DNA of 18,152 bases from Prevotella sp. UBA4268 (GTDB lineage Bacteria; Bacteroidota; Bacteroidia; Bacteroidales; Bacteroidaceae), in NCBI GenBank assembly GCA_002395135.1, contig DGWC01000003.1:1-18152 (forward strand), given 5' to 3'. This document shows, one piece after another, positions 7,017 to 15,248 of this stretch. The position numbers were made by a program, and so were the translations under genes. Position 1 is the first letter of the stretch, and every line of letters starts with the position of its first letter. The notes below the pieces were generated by a model. The model saw only the letters and a list, made by a program, of their open reading frames with translations, was not told where the DNA came from and ran no database searches.

Positions 7017-8714
7017 TTATTTCTTGAGAATCTTCTGTGTGCTTACCTTTCCGTTGCTGTCAACGGTGCGCTTGATATAAACGCCCTTGGCAGGTGTGGC
7101 TACCCGTACACCGGAAAGATTGTAGAAGGTTTCACCAGCAACGGCATGGTTCACAACGGTCTTGATACCGGATGTATCCATAAAGTCATACTTGAACATG
7201 TGAACCTTGTTGCTTTCGTCGGTATAGGTGATATATCCTGTGCCGTCAGCAGCGAAATCGATGTTGATGTCAGCGGTGTTATCGGCCAGTTGTTGCGGCG
7301 TTGTCCACTGATTGGTGTTCGGATCAAGATATATCACATAAAGTTTCTTCTGGTCTTTAAAGTTATTATAGGCAACGAATGGTGTGCCATCAGAGGTAAT
7401 CGCAACATCTAAGGAAATGTGACTTTCAAAACCCTCATCAATGCCAAGGGGCAGGGTGTTTCCGCCTACAACTTCCCATGCTTTCGTGTCTGCATTGTAT
7501 TTCTTCAGACGCACCTGATACACCTTGGTGGTATTGGGAGCATCATCTCCTGTCCATGCATAGATTGTGCCGTCGGGGGCTACTTTGGTTCCAAATGAGC
7601 CAATGGCAATACTGGTCTGCGTGGCACCCTCTTCAAGGAAATTCGTGGCTAACGATTCCCAACTTCCGTTTTCATATTTGAAGATGTTATGACCATAGTT
7701 GACATCATCAATCTTACCGCGGTTAATGGAAATCAAAGTGGCAATCTTTCCGTTGTCTCCCATCTTGCAGGTATACATTCCTTGTCCGGAAGATAACAAA
7801 GCGGATTCACCTGTCGTCCAAGCAGAGCCATCCCATGTGGCAATACCTAATGCCCTTTGTGGAATCTCACCATTTTTATTATTGTTTTGCAAACAAGCAG
7901 CCAGTCCATTGTCTAATGCGGCTATACCCACATACTGTGCTTGCGATTTGAAGAATCCCTGATCGCCTACATTTGTCCAAGCACTGCCGTCGAACTTCAT
8001 CACAGAAAGTGAATTCGATAGGGATGCAGCATCCTTATCTCCAAAAGCCACGTATGGCGTACCATCGTTGGCAATATCGAAATCAAAGTGTGAACCATTG
8101 ATTATCGGAGAGAAGAGGGCTGGGCCCACCTGCTTCCAGGCACCGTCCTCAAACTTGGCAACACTCAGTTTGTTATCAACGCCACGGGCACCGTAAGCCA
8201 CGTAAGGAGCATTGTCCTTAGGATTCACTACAAGAACTGCACCAGAATACACTCCAGTAAATGCCTCATTGCCTGTCAGTGCTGTTACATCCAATGTAGC
8301 AACCTCAGCCCATCCTTTTGTTGACAGTTCCACCACATTGATGGTGTAACGGATGTTCTGCGACTTGTTACTGTTGCTGACCGTGTAATCCACAGGATCC
8401 TCAAAGTCGTTCTTCGTCACCTGACTGGTCTGCGCTGTTCCGTCCACTGACACCGTATTGCCACTGTTTACCGTGAAACGGGCAACGAGTTGCGACTTGT
8501 CTACATTGGCAGGAATGGCGATGTTAATCTCGTAGGAGGTTGTGCCGGCTACGAAAGCGGGAATCTCTGCCACATAGTCACTGGTAAGACTGGCATTGTC
8601 TTCCATATAGAAACCAAACGACAAGAGTCTGGCATCCTCGGCAACTGCCGAAGCGGTAAATGCGAACAAGGCCGCGAATACCATTACAAACTTTTTAAGT
8701 AAAACTTTCCTCAT
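7017..8714 (-). CDS. Secreted seven-repeat beta-propeller-like protein with DUF5018-like N-domain and T9SS-type tail
   Basis: The 565-residue protein has a signal peptide ending AVA|ED (residue 25). Residues 28-130 form a beta-sandwich-like domain resembling DUF5018 of Bacteroidetes surface proteins. Residues 134-511 hold seven repeats of about 45-60 residues. Their DGTPYVAF-type strands start at 167, 217, 268, 320, 381, 442 and 490; the first six are followed by a KFDGSAW-type strand (for example 187-193, 240-246, 346-352). The last repeat lacks its W strand, and KGWAEVATLD (133-142) at the front could supply it, closing a seven-bladed ring. The end (AGETFYNLSGVRV ... ILKK, 526-565) resembles type IX secretion sorting tails. 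No catalytic motif is seen; a binding role at the surface fits its place after susCD. Ligand unknown. Confidence 0.72.
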   Translation of the reverse strand: MRKVLLKKFVMVFAALFAFTASAVAEDARLLSFGFYMEDNASLTSDYVAEIPAFVAGTTSYEINIAIPANVDKSQLVARFTVNSGNTVSVDGTAQTSQVTKNDFEDPVDYTVSNSNKSQNIRYTINVVELSTKGWAEVATLDVTALTGNEAFTGVYSGAVLVVNPKDNAPYVAYGARGVDNKLSVAKFEDGAWKQVGPALFSPIINGSHFDFDIANDGTPYVAFGDKDAASLSNSLSVMKFDGSAWTNVGDQGFFKSQAQYVGIAALDNGLAACLQNNNKNGEIPQRALGIATWDGSAWTTGESALLSSGQGMYTCKMGDNGKIATLISINRGKIDDVNYGHNIFKYENGSWESLATNFLEEGATQTSIAIGSFGTKVAPDGTIYAWTGDDAPNTTKVYQVRLKKYNADTKAWEVVGGNTLPLGIDEGFESHISLDVAITSDGTPFVAYNNFKDQKKLYVIYLDPNTNQWTTPQQLADNTADINIDFAADGTGYITYTDESNKVHMFKYDFMDTSGIKTVVNHAVAGETFYNLSGVRVATPAKGVYIKRTVDSNGKVSTQKILKK

Positions 8715-8757
8715 AATACACTATTTTAGATGATTAATAAAATATGACTTGATTAAC

Positions 8758-9219
8758 TCAATTGTTTCTTTTCTCAATGACAACCTGACTCTGCACATGG
8801 TCGGGGCCGGGGAATCCCAGATTGTAGCCCTTGCTGTTACCAGTCAGTCGGATGGTTACCGTGTTGTCTTTTGTCGGATCCACGGTGTTCTTCAGCCATC
8901 GGATACGGATGGGCATATCGTTGATGCCCGGCAGGAACACCAGCGGATTGGCTGTTGTCACAATCTTGTAATCCACATCCTCCTGCAATCCGTCGCCCAC
9001 GATAATCTCGTAGTTCACCTCTAAACTGTCGGTGATGGGGCGTGAACTGACATAGACAGAATAGGCGTTGGTGTTTCTCACGTTTGACAAAACAACGGTA
9101 CTTGTCTCTCCTGTACTTGTGCATATACGTACGAAGGGCTCATCGAAGTAAACGCTCTCTTCCTGGTCGCAACCGTACAGCGCACCCATCAAGAATATGA
9201 TGTATAATAGTCTTTTCAT
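8758..9219 (-). CDS. Small surface lipoprotein, DUF4843-like or Calx-beta-like
   Basis: The protein has 153 residues, with a lipoprotein signal peptide and lipobox LYGC (C17). The acidic CDQEE just after the cysteine resembles the export tag that sends Bacteroidetes lipoproteins to the outer face. The rest is beta-rich: a strand pair around TSTVVLSNV and YSVYVSSRP, then VNYEIIVGDGLQEDVDYKI, an FLPG turn and TVTIRLTG, ending near LGFPGPDH. This layout matches DUF4843 proteins and is also Calx-beta-like; I cannot tell which family would score best. The gene starts 3 bases after the susD stop, so it is a subunit-like partner of the SusCD pair. Such lipoproteins often bind substrate, but that role is inferred only from position. 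Confidence 0.72.
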   Translation of the reverse strand: MKRLLYIIFLMGALYGCDQEESVYFDEPFVRICTSTGETSTVVLSNVRNTNAYSVYVSSRPITDSLEVNYEIIVGDGLQEDVDYKIVTTANPLVFLPGINDMPIRIRWLKNTVDPTKDNTVTIRLTGNSKGYNLGFPGPDHVQSQVVIEKRNN

Positions 9220-9222
9220 CTT

Positions 9223-10698
9223 CTATTCATTTGTTATGTTCGTGTTATAATTACCGCTGTTCACCGTTGGATTTGGTTGCATGCTGGTATTGGCAAACAA
9301 CTCATCCTGGGGGATCGGCAGTACGAAATAGTCGCTTGGGTAAGCAATGAACTTGGTAACAGACGTGGTTGCCCTTTCGCGTACCAGGTTTTGCTTCCAA
9401 CGAGTAATGTCAAAAAAGTTATGTCCCTCGAAACAGAGTTCTTTCACACGCTCGAGTCTTATCAAATCAATGAGCGAAGCGTCGGAATATGCATTCAATA
9501 CATTATTGGCCTTTTCTGTTCCCACCGCACGCTCTATGATGGCCTTGATATAGTTGCGGGCTTCGGTATAGTTCTTGAGATTCCAAGCGGCTTCTGCGGC
9601 ATTCAGGTACTCTTCAGACAAACGGAAGATGAAAGGGTCGTCGCGCTTGGGCTCTTCTCCAGGAACCTTTGATGCAGAATATTTCATGCAACGTTTGGAA
9701 CCCACGCTGTTTCGCAACAGTTTCAACCGGATATCGTCTTTGTCGTAGAGCGACAATAGTGTGTCGGCAGGCTCACAGGTGTTTTCATAAAAAGACTTCA
9801 GATAGCCAGTCATCTCAACGCCCGAAAGACGGAAGATGGTTTCGCCCTGTGTGGACAGGTCGTCAAACATTTTCAGATAGGCATCGCCCTGAGCCAACTG
9901 TTGACTGCCGATGGCCTGCTTGGCATATTTCAAGGCATTCTCCCAGTCTTCCATGTACAGGTAGACACGTGAGAACATACAGTTGACAGCCTGCAAAGAT
10001 GCATAGCGATAGTCGTCTGCTACTTGGTCTGTCAACAAGGTGGATGCTTGTTCCAAATCAGCGAGCACCTGTTTATACACCTCGCTCACAGAAGCGCGCG
10101 ACGGGGTGTCGTTGGCACCAGCCGCACGCAACAATACCGGTACTCCTAAATGAGAAGCATCGGGCGTGTAGTTATATGGCTGGGCGTATGCCCGGCACTG
10201 GTCAAAATGGCACATAGCACGTATGAGCAATGCCTGCCCCATGATGTTGCTGCATTCTTTCTCGTAAGTGGGGTAGTTCTTGATGACTGCGGGGGCATAC
10301 TCTATGACATTATTGGCATTTGCCTGAGCCACATAAATCTTGCGCCAGATGTAGCCCACGGCTCCTGTTATCTGGCTTTCATCAGATGTGAAATTATACT
10401 GGGCTACCATGTCACCGCTGGAGGCGGCAGACGGGAATGCCACCATATTGCCTGCCACGTCACCATATTTAGTGAACTCATTGTCAACGTAGAGATACAT
10501 CTTGTTATACGTTCCGACCATGGCGGCATGCAGGCCCTGAGGGTCGGAGAGGAAGGAGGGTATCGTGGCCTTGCCCTTCACGTCAACTTCCAAGAAGTCA
10601 CTACATCCTGTTAGCACAAGAGCGACAGAACCCAACAAAAGGAAATGTATATTCTTAACTATTTTCATCTTCATGATCAACTTTGATAAATACTTCAT
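9223..10698 (-). CDS. SusD/RagB family outer-membrane substrate-binding lipoprotein
   Basis: The protein has 491 residues from the first ATG. The lipobox LTGC lies at 29-32 and CSDFLEVDVKG is a classic SusD beginning. It has the helical TPR-like core (IMGQALLIRAMCHFDQCRAYAQPY, about 151-174) and a C-terminal SusD segment with LIRLERVKELCFEGHNFFDITRW (about 411-433), present in nearly all members. SusD caps the SusC channel and helps capture ligand at the surface. The start is uncertain: the ATG at 10698 shares its A with the susC stop (TAATG), but ATGs at 10674 or 10668 give a more typical signal peptide (MKIVKNIHFLLLG). The ligand cannot be predicted, because SusD binding sites are not conserved. 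Confidence 0.95.
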   Translation of the reverse strand: MKYLSKLIMKMKIVKNIHFLLLGSVALVLTGCSDFLEVDVKGKATIPSFLSDPQGLHAAMVGTYNKMYLYVDNEFTKYGDVAGNMVAFPSAASSGDMVAQYNFTSDESQITGAVGYIWRKIYVAQANANNVIEYAPAVIKNYPTYEKECSNIMGQALLIRAMCHFDQCRAYAQPYNYTPDASHLGVPVLLRAAGANDTPSRASVSEVYKQVLADLEQASTLLTDQVADDYRYASLQAVNCMFSRVYLYMEDWENALKYAKQAIGSQQLAQGDAYLKMFDDLSTQGETIFRLSGVEMTGYLKSFYENTCEPADTLLSLYDKDDIRLKLLRNSVGSKRCMKYSASKVPGEEPKRDDPFIFRLSEEYLNAAEAAWNLKNYTEARNYIKAIIERAVGTEKANNVLNAYSDASLIDLIRLERVKELCFEGHNFFDITRWKQNLVRERATTSVTKFIAYPSDYFVLPIPQDELFANTSMQPNPTVNSGNYNTNITNE

Positions 10699-13600
10699 TA
10701 GAAACCTACATTTACGGAGAGTGAGATGGTGCGCTCAGCGGGATAGCCGCTCATGCTCGTCTTATAGGAATTATGGTCAGATCCGGAATGCGGGGAATAG
10801 GCTAACAGATTGTTGCCAACGAGTGACAACACACAACTGTTCACGCCTATCGGACGAATCCAATTATTGGGCATCTTGTAGGAGAGCACCAAGTTCTGCA
10901 AACGAATCAATGTCTTGCTATACAGGAATCGGGTGCTGTTCATGACAGATTGGGTGCTGACGCCCCATATCGGTTTCGGATTCGATGCAATGTCACCTTG
11001 TTGCTGCCAGCGGTCCATCTGATCGACGGCCTGGTTTTGGGAGGAAGAATAAAGACCGTCGGAGAACATGGCTCGTCCGAAACTGCTGAACCCATAACCA
11101 CCAAACTGATAATTCAGGAGGAAACGCAGCGTGAATCCCTTGTATGAAAGGGTATTGGTAACGCCACCAGTCACATCGGGGTGACTGTTCTTTCCCGCCA
11201 CTCTCTCGTCAGTGCTATATGTCTTTGTCACATTTCCATTCTTGTCATACCACATCGGCTTGCCGTCGTAAGGATCCACGCCCGCCCAGCGAACAAGGAA
11301 ATACGTGCTGACATCGTAGCCCTCTATATAAGAATAGGTGCCGAAGTTTTTCTGTATTCCGTTATAGAGTTTCAACAGAATATTGGTATTATGTGAAAGG
11401 TTCAGTTCTGTTTCCCATCTGAAACCATCCTGCTTGTCACTGATAATGTTTTTTGTGGTGATGGTAAGGTCAAAACCGCGGTTGCGCAACTCACCTACAT
11501 TACGGTATACTTTGGTGTCACCAGTGGTTCTTGAGACATCCAAGTTGCTCAGCAGTTTCTTTGTATGATGGTTATACCAGTCAAAATCAATGTCAATGCG
11601 CCCGAACAGTTCTAAACGGATGCCGAGGTTCGTCTTATAGGTGGTCTCCCAACTCAAGGTGTGGTTAGGCGTACCACTCTGAACACCGCCGTTCTCACCA
11701 TTATATGCGTAACTGCTGCCATAGGCATAGAGTCCTAAGGCCTCCTGAGAACCAAGACGCGAGTTTCCGTTTGCTCCATAACTGCCTTTGAGTTTGAACA
11801 CCGTGATCCATGGAATCATGAAGAATTTCTCATTATGAACATTCCACGACAAGCCCACTGAGGCGAAATCAGCCCAGCGCACATCGCTGCCGAATTGTGA
11901 GTTTCCGTCACGACGGGCATTTGCGGTGAGGTAATAACGGTGGTCGAAAGAATAACTCAATTGTCCCAAGAACGATTCTTTGCGTGAAAGACTGCTGCTG
12001 TTGGTTCCGTAACGGCTGTCGGCGTAACTGACATCCTGAATATAGTCGTTGATGAAGCCAGATCCCGTTGCGCCCACAATGGTGTAATCCCGCGAACTGG
12101 CTTCAAAACCTGCCAATGCTCCAATGGTATGAAGTCCGAAGGTGCGGTTGAAGTTCAAGCGGTGAATCGTATTCCAGTTGGTGATGTTTGCCGTCTGGCG
12201 GGATGAGTATCCTTCCTGTCCGATAACAGAGGTTCCGCTCCAGTTCTTCTGGGAATAATACATTTGTTCCAGATTACTTTGGAAGTCGATGCCGAACTGT
12301 CCGGTATACGACAAACCTTTTATGATGTCATAATGCAGCGAGAAGTTTGCATTCACATACAATGCCTTCTGTTTGTTCTCGTTTTGTTCGCGCTCTGCTA
12401 CGGAGTTGAAGAATTTCTGATCCTTGAACACCGGGTTCCCTTCACTGTCCACTCCGCTCACATAACGGTTATACAGCCGCAGTGTCCCGTCGGGATAATA
12501 GGGAGAATAGATGGGCAGGTTTTCATAGTAGTCGCGACCCATATTGAAAAGGTCGTTGAGATTATAGGATGCAGAGAGGATGGTGCTCAACTTGATTTTC
12601 TTATTCACTTGGAAGCCAAGGTTCGACCTCAGGGAGAAACGCTGCTGCTCGTTACCGATGATGGTTGACTGGTTTTGATAATAAGAACCGGAAAGGTAAT
12701 ACTCAGCCTTGCCAGAACCACCGTTCACGGCTACGCTTCCCTGGAAGGTATGGCCGGTATCATAATAAACCTTGCTCCAATCGGTATCTGTCGTGGAATA
12801 CTGGTTGAGTTCGTTGTCCTGATAGGGGAAGGCTCTCATGTCAAGGCCGGCATTCTGATAGGCTTCCTTGGCCAGTTCCAAAAACTGTGCGGCATTGAGC
12901 ACTTTCGGCGCTGTGGACCTGTCGATGTTGGCAATGCCATACTCCACGTTCACGGCTACGTTAGTCTTTCCCTCACGACCTTTCTTCGTGGTGACCAATA
13001 CCACACCGTTTCCGCCGTCTGCACCATAGATGGATGTCGCCGTGGCATCTTTCAGCACGGTGATGCTCTCTATATCATCGGGATTGAGAAATGACAGCGG
13101 ACTGATGGTGTAGTTCTGACCGGGCATCTGGTTGGTATGTCCACCGGTAAACATCGGAACCCCGTCGATTACCCACAGCGGCTCGCTGCTGGCTGACAAA
13201 GAGCCGTCGCCTCTCACCCTGACGTTGAAACGCGGACGTGAATTGTCGGGAGAATCGCTGTTGATGTCAATCTTCACACCGGGAATAAGACCGTCGAGCA
13301 TGGTGTCTAACCGACCTTTGGGCATGTTCTCCAACTGTTTGGCTCCCACCTGATAGGCGGAACCCACCAAGTCGCTGCGCTTCTGCACCGTGCCGTAGGC
13401 ACCGATAATCTCTACATCCTTGATTACCGTTACGTCTTCATCCATCTGCACGGTGAGCGGCTGACCGTTTGTTACCTTTACTTCCTTTGTTTTCATACCG
13501 AGATATGAGAAAACAAGGGTAACGGGATAATCCGTGTTTGAGTTAAGCGAGAACTTTCCGTCAATATCACTCACTGTGCGTATCTCACTTCCTTTCAGAA

Positions 13601-13778
13601 GAATAGTAACTCCTATAAGGGCATCGCCTTGAGCGTCTGTGACCACACCTGTGATTTGTACAGGTGCAAGACGTTGTCCTTCGTTTACACCTGTTGTCCT
13701 TCTCTCAGCATGTGTTGTCAGTGCACACACATTAACGAATAGGAACAATAAAACTAAGCAATAGCGGTTTCTTATCAT
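10698..13778 (-). CDS. SusC/RagA family TonB-dependent outer-membrane transporter
   Basis: The protein has 1026 residues with the ATG at 13778. The signal peptide is MIRNRYCLVLLFLFVNV onwards, cut near HA|ER (24). A carboxypeptidase-D regulatory-like domain follows (about 40-112: TGVVTDAQGDALIGV, DGKFSL, LVFSYLGMK). Then comes the plug (about 120-270), with the SusC hallmark region around IGAYGTVQKRSDLVGS, LWVIDGVP and KDATATSIYGADGGNGV. A long beta-barrel ends in SLSVNVGF with a terminal Phe. It imports a substrate through the outer membrane using TonB energy, paired with SusD. An in-frame ATG at 13832 is rejected because the promoter (13802-13833) lies between it and 13778. No TonB/ExbBD, enzyme or regulator specific to it is seen nearby. 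Confidence 0.96.
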   Translation of the reverse strand: MIRNRYCLVLLFLFVNVCALTTHAERRTTGVNEGQRLAPVQITGVVTDAQGDALIGVTILLKGSEIRTVSDIDGKFSLNSNTDYPVTLVFSYLGMKTKEVKVTNGQPLTVQMDEDVTVIKDVEIIGAYGTVQKRSDLVGSAYQVGAKQLENMPKGRLDTMLDGLIPGVKIDINSDSPDNSRPRFNVRVRGDGSLSASSEPLWVIDGVPMFTGGHTNQMPGQNYTISPLSFLNPDDIESITVLKDATATSIYGADGGNGVVLVTTKKGREGKTNVAVNVEYGIANIDRSTAPKVLNAAQFLELAKEAYQNAGLDMRAFPYQDNELNQYSTTDTDWSKVYYDTGHTFQGSVAVNGGSGKAEYYLSGSYYQNQSTIIGNEQQRFSLRSNLGFQVNKKIKLSTILSASYNLNDLFNMGRDYYENLPIYSPYYPDGTLRLYNRYVSGVDSEGNPVFKDQKFFNSVAEREQNENKQKALYVNANFSLHYDIIKGLSYTGQFGIDFQSNLEQMYYSQKNWSGTSVIGQEGYSSRQTANITNWNTIHRLNFNRTFGLHTIGALAGFEASSRDYTIVGATGSGFINDYIQDVSYADSRYGTNSSSLSRKESFLGQLSYSFDHRYYLTANARRDGNSQFGSDVRWADFASVGLSWNVHNEKFFMIPWITVFKLKGSYGANGNSRLGSQEALGLYAYGSSYAYNGENGGVQSGTPNHTLSWETTYKTNLGIRLELFGRIDIDFDWYNHHTKKLLSNLDVSRTTGDTKVYRNVGELRNRGFDLTITTKNIISDKQDGFRWETELNLSHNTNILLKLYNGIQKNFGTYSYIEGYDVSTYFLVRWAGVDPYDGKPMWYDKNGNVTKTYSTDERVAGKNSHPDVTGGVTNTLSYKGFTLRFLLNYQFGGYGFSSFGRAMFSDGLYSSSQNQAVDQMDRWQQQGDIASNPKPIWGVSTQSVMNSTRFLYSKTLIRLQNLVLSYKMPNNWIRPIGVNSCVLSLVGNNLLAYSPHSGSDHNSYKTSMSGYPAERTISLSVNVGF

Positions 13779-13801
13779 TACACGATATTTGTTTACATTT
13801 A

Positions 13802-13833
13802 CAAAAGTAGGTAAAAAAAACAAAACTGCCAAA
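13802..13833 (-). promoter_or_regulatory. Promoter of the susC operon (TTTG, 20 bases, TAnnTTTG)
   Basis: On the minus strand TTTG (13833-13830) is followed after 20 bases by TACTTTTG (13809-13802), a full match to the Bacteroidetes housekeeping sigma consensus. The predicted start near 13797 leaves a leader of about 20 bases to the ATG at 13778. No inverted-repeat operator or ECF-type box is evident, so expression may be constitutive or controlled from elsewhere. Confidence 0.75.
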
Positions 13834-13927
13834 TATTTGAACAGTTTTTAATAAAGTTGAGGCTGTAAAAAAGATGCGAACTCAGGAAGGTGCTTCCACT
13901 CGAAAAAACAAAAAAAAGATTTTTTCT

Positions 13928-13958
13928 TTTGTGTTTTGCTCGTTTAATTGTACCTTTG
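13928..13958 (+). promoter_or_regulatory. Promoter of metK and the housekeeping operon
   Basis: TTTG (13928-13931), a 19-base spacer and TACCTTTG (13951-13958) match the Bacteroidetes consensus. Transcription should begin about 13963-13965, giving a leader of roughly 25 bases before the ATG at 13989. An AAGG at 13976-13979 is a weak ribosome-binding candidate; Bacteroidetes often lack a Shine-Dalgarno site. Confidence 0.82.
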
Positions 13959-13988
13959 CACCCTCAAATATAAATAAGGTATATAGAT

Positions 13989-15248
13989 ATGGCATATCTC
14001 TTTTCATCTGAATCCGTATCGGAAGGGCATCCCGACAAGGTGGCCGACCAGATTTCCGATGCGCTGCTCGACCAGTTCCTGGCCTACGACGACAAGGCGC
14101 GCTGCGCCATTGAGTCTTTTGTCACCACAGGGCAAGTGGTGATTATGGGTGAAGTGCGCTCTGAGGCATATATAGACCTGCAGACCATTGCGCGCAAGAC
14201 CATCAAGAAGATTGGTTACACGAAGAGTGAATACCAGTTCGACGGCGACTCGTGTGGCATATTGACATCCATTCACGAGCAGAGCGTGGACATCAACCGA
14301 GGCGTTGACCGCGAGGAAGATGAGGCGCAGGGTGCCGGCGACCAGGGCATGATGTTCGGATATGCCACCAACGAAACAGAGAATTATATGCCCGTTTCGC
14401 TCGACTTGGCTCATCTGCTGATGCGCACGCTGGCAGAGATTCGCAAGGAGGGAAATGTGATGACCTATTTGCGCCCCGACTCTAAGAGCCAGGTGACCGT
14501 TGAATATAGCGACGACGGTGTTCCGCAGCGCATAGACACCATCGTGGTAAGCACGCAGCACGATGAATTCGACAGCGACGACGACCGCATGCTGGAGCGC
14601 ATCAAGCAGGATGTGATCAACATTCTGATTCCGCGCGTGAAAGAGAAGATACATAGCGAAAAGGTGCTCAGCCTTTTCAACAAAGATATCAAGTATTATG
14701 TCAACCCCACGGGTAAGTTCGTCATCGGCGGTCCCCACGGAGACACAGGACTGACAGGCCGAAAAATCATTGTGGACACCTATGGTGGCAAGGGAGCGCA
14801 CGGCGGCGGTGCCTTCTCGGGCAAGGATTCCTCGAAGGTGGACCGCTCGGCAGCCTATGCAGCGCGCCATATTGCCAAGAACATGGTGGCTGCGGGTGTG
14901 GCCGACGAGATGCTGGTACAGGTGAGTTATGCCATTGGCGTGGCTAAACCAGTGAGCATCTATGTGAACACTTATGGAAAGAGCCGCGTGAAGGAAAGCG
15001 ACGGTGAGATTGCCAAGATCATCGGAGAGATGTTCGACCTGCGCCCCAAGGCCATTGAACGCTCACTGAAACTGCGTCAGCCCATCTTTTTGGAAACAGC
15101 GGCCTATGGACACATGGGACGCGAGCCGCAGGTGGTGAAGAAAACCTTCACGAGCCACTACCATGAGACAAAGACCATGGAGGTGGAACTCTTTACTTGG
15201 GAGAAACTCGACTGCGTGGAAAGAATCAAGAAAGCATTCGGCTTGTAA
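13989..15248 (+). CDS. metK: S-adenosylmethionine synthetase
   Basis: MetK makes S-adenosylmethionine from methionine and ATP in the cytoplasm. The 419-residue length is longer than the E. coli enzyme (about 384) and usual for Bacteroidales. The family signatures are intact: [19 protein letters not shown] (7-25, with H14 and D16 in the active site), [12 protein letters not shown] (115-126), [13 protein letters not shown] (247-259) and the phosphate loop GGGAFSGKD (272-280). The ATG is placed about 25 bases after a well-matched promoter. It heads a plus-strand series whose next gene starts immediately after its stop codon. It is oriented away from the susC operon. Confidence 0.98.
   Translation: MAYLFSSESVSEGHPDKVADQISDALLDQFLAYDDKARCAIESFVTTGQVVIMGEVRSEAYIDLQTIARKTIKKIGYTKSEYQFDGDSCGILTSIHEQSVDINRGVDREEDEAQGAGDQGMMFGYATNETENYMPVSLDLAHLLMRTLAEIRKEGNVMTYLRPDSKSQVTVEYSDDGVPQRIDTIVVSTQHDEFDSDDDRMLERIKQDVINILIPRVKEKIHSEKVLSLFNKDIKYYVNPTGKFVIGGPHGDTGLTGRKIIVDTYGGKGAHGGGAFSGKDSSKVDRSAAYAARHIAKNMVAAGVADEMLVQVSYAIGVAKPVSIYVNTYGKSRVKESDGEIAKIIGEMFDLRPKAIERSLKLRQPIFLETAAYGHMGREPQVVKKTFTSHYHETKTMEVELFTWEKLDCVERIKKAFGL

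Larger units (their letters stand above)
13779..13988. other. Divergent intergenic region between susC and metK
   Basis: The 210 bases hold the two divergent promoters (13802-13833 minus, 13928-13958 plus). Between them is about 95 bases of AT-rich DNA with A- and T-runs and a small GGAAG-GTG-CTTCC hairpin near 13888-13900. That hairpin is not followed by a T-run on the plus strand. No small gene or riboswitch is seen; in particular I find no SAM riboswitch pattern ahead of metK. Confidence 0.6.

Noticed and set aside
13779..13832. 18-residue N-terminal extension of SusC from the ATG at 13832
   Set aside because: It would begin within the -33 element of the gene's own promoter, and the ATG at 13778 gives a standard signal peptide.
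13779..13988. SAM riboswitch ahead of metK
   Set aside because: The predicted leader is only about 25 bases and no SAM-I or SAM-II-like pairing is seen.
14004..14870. Minus-strand frame of about 288 codons opposite metK
   Set aside because: Shadow of a highly conserved gene; low-complexity His/Val/Leu-rich translation.
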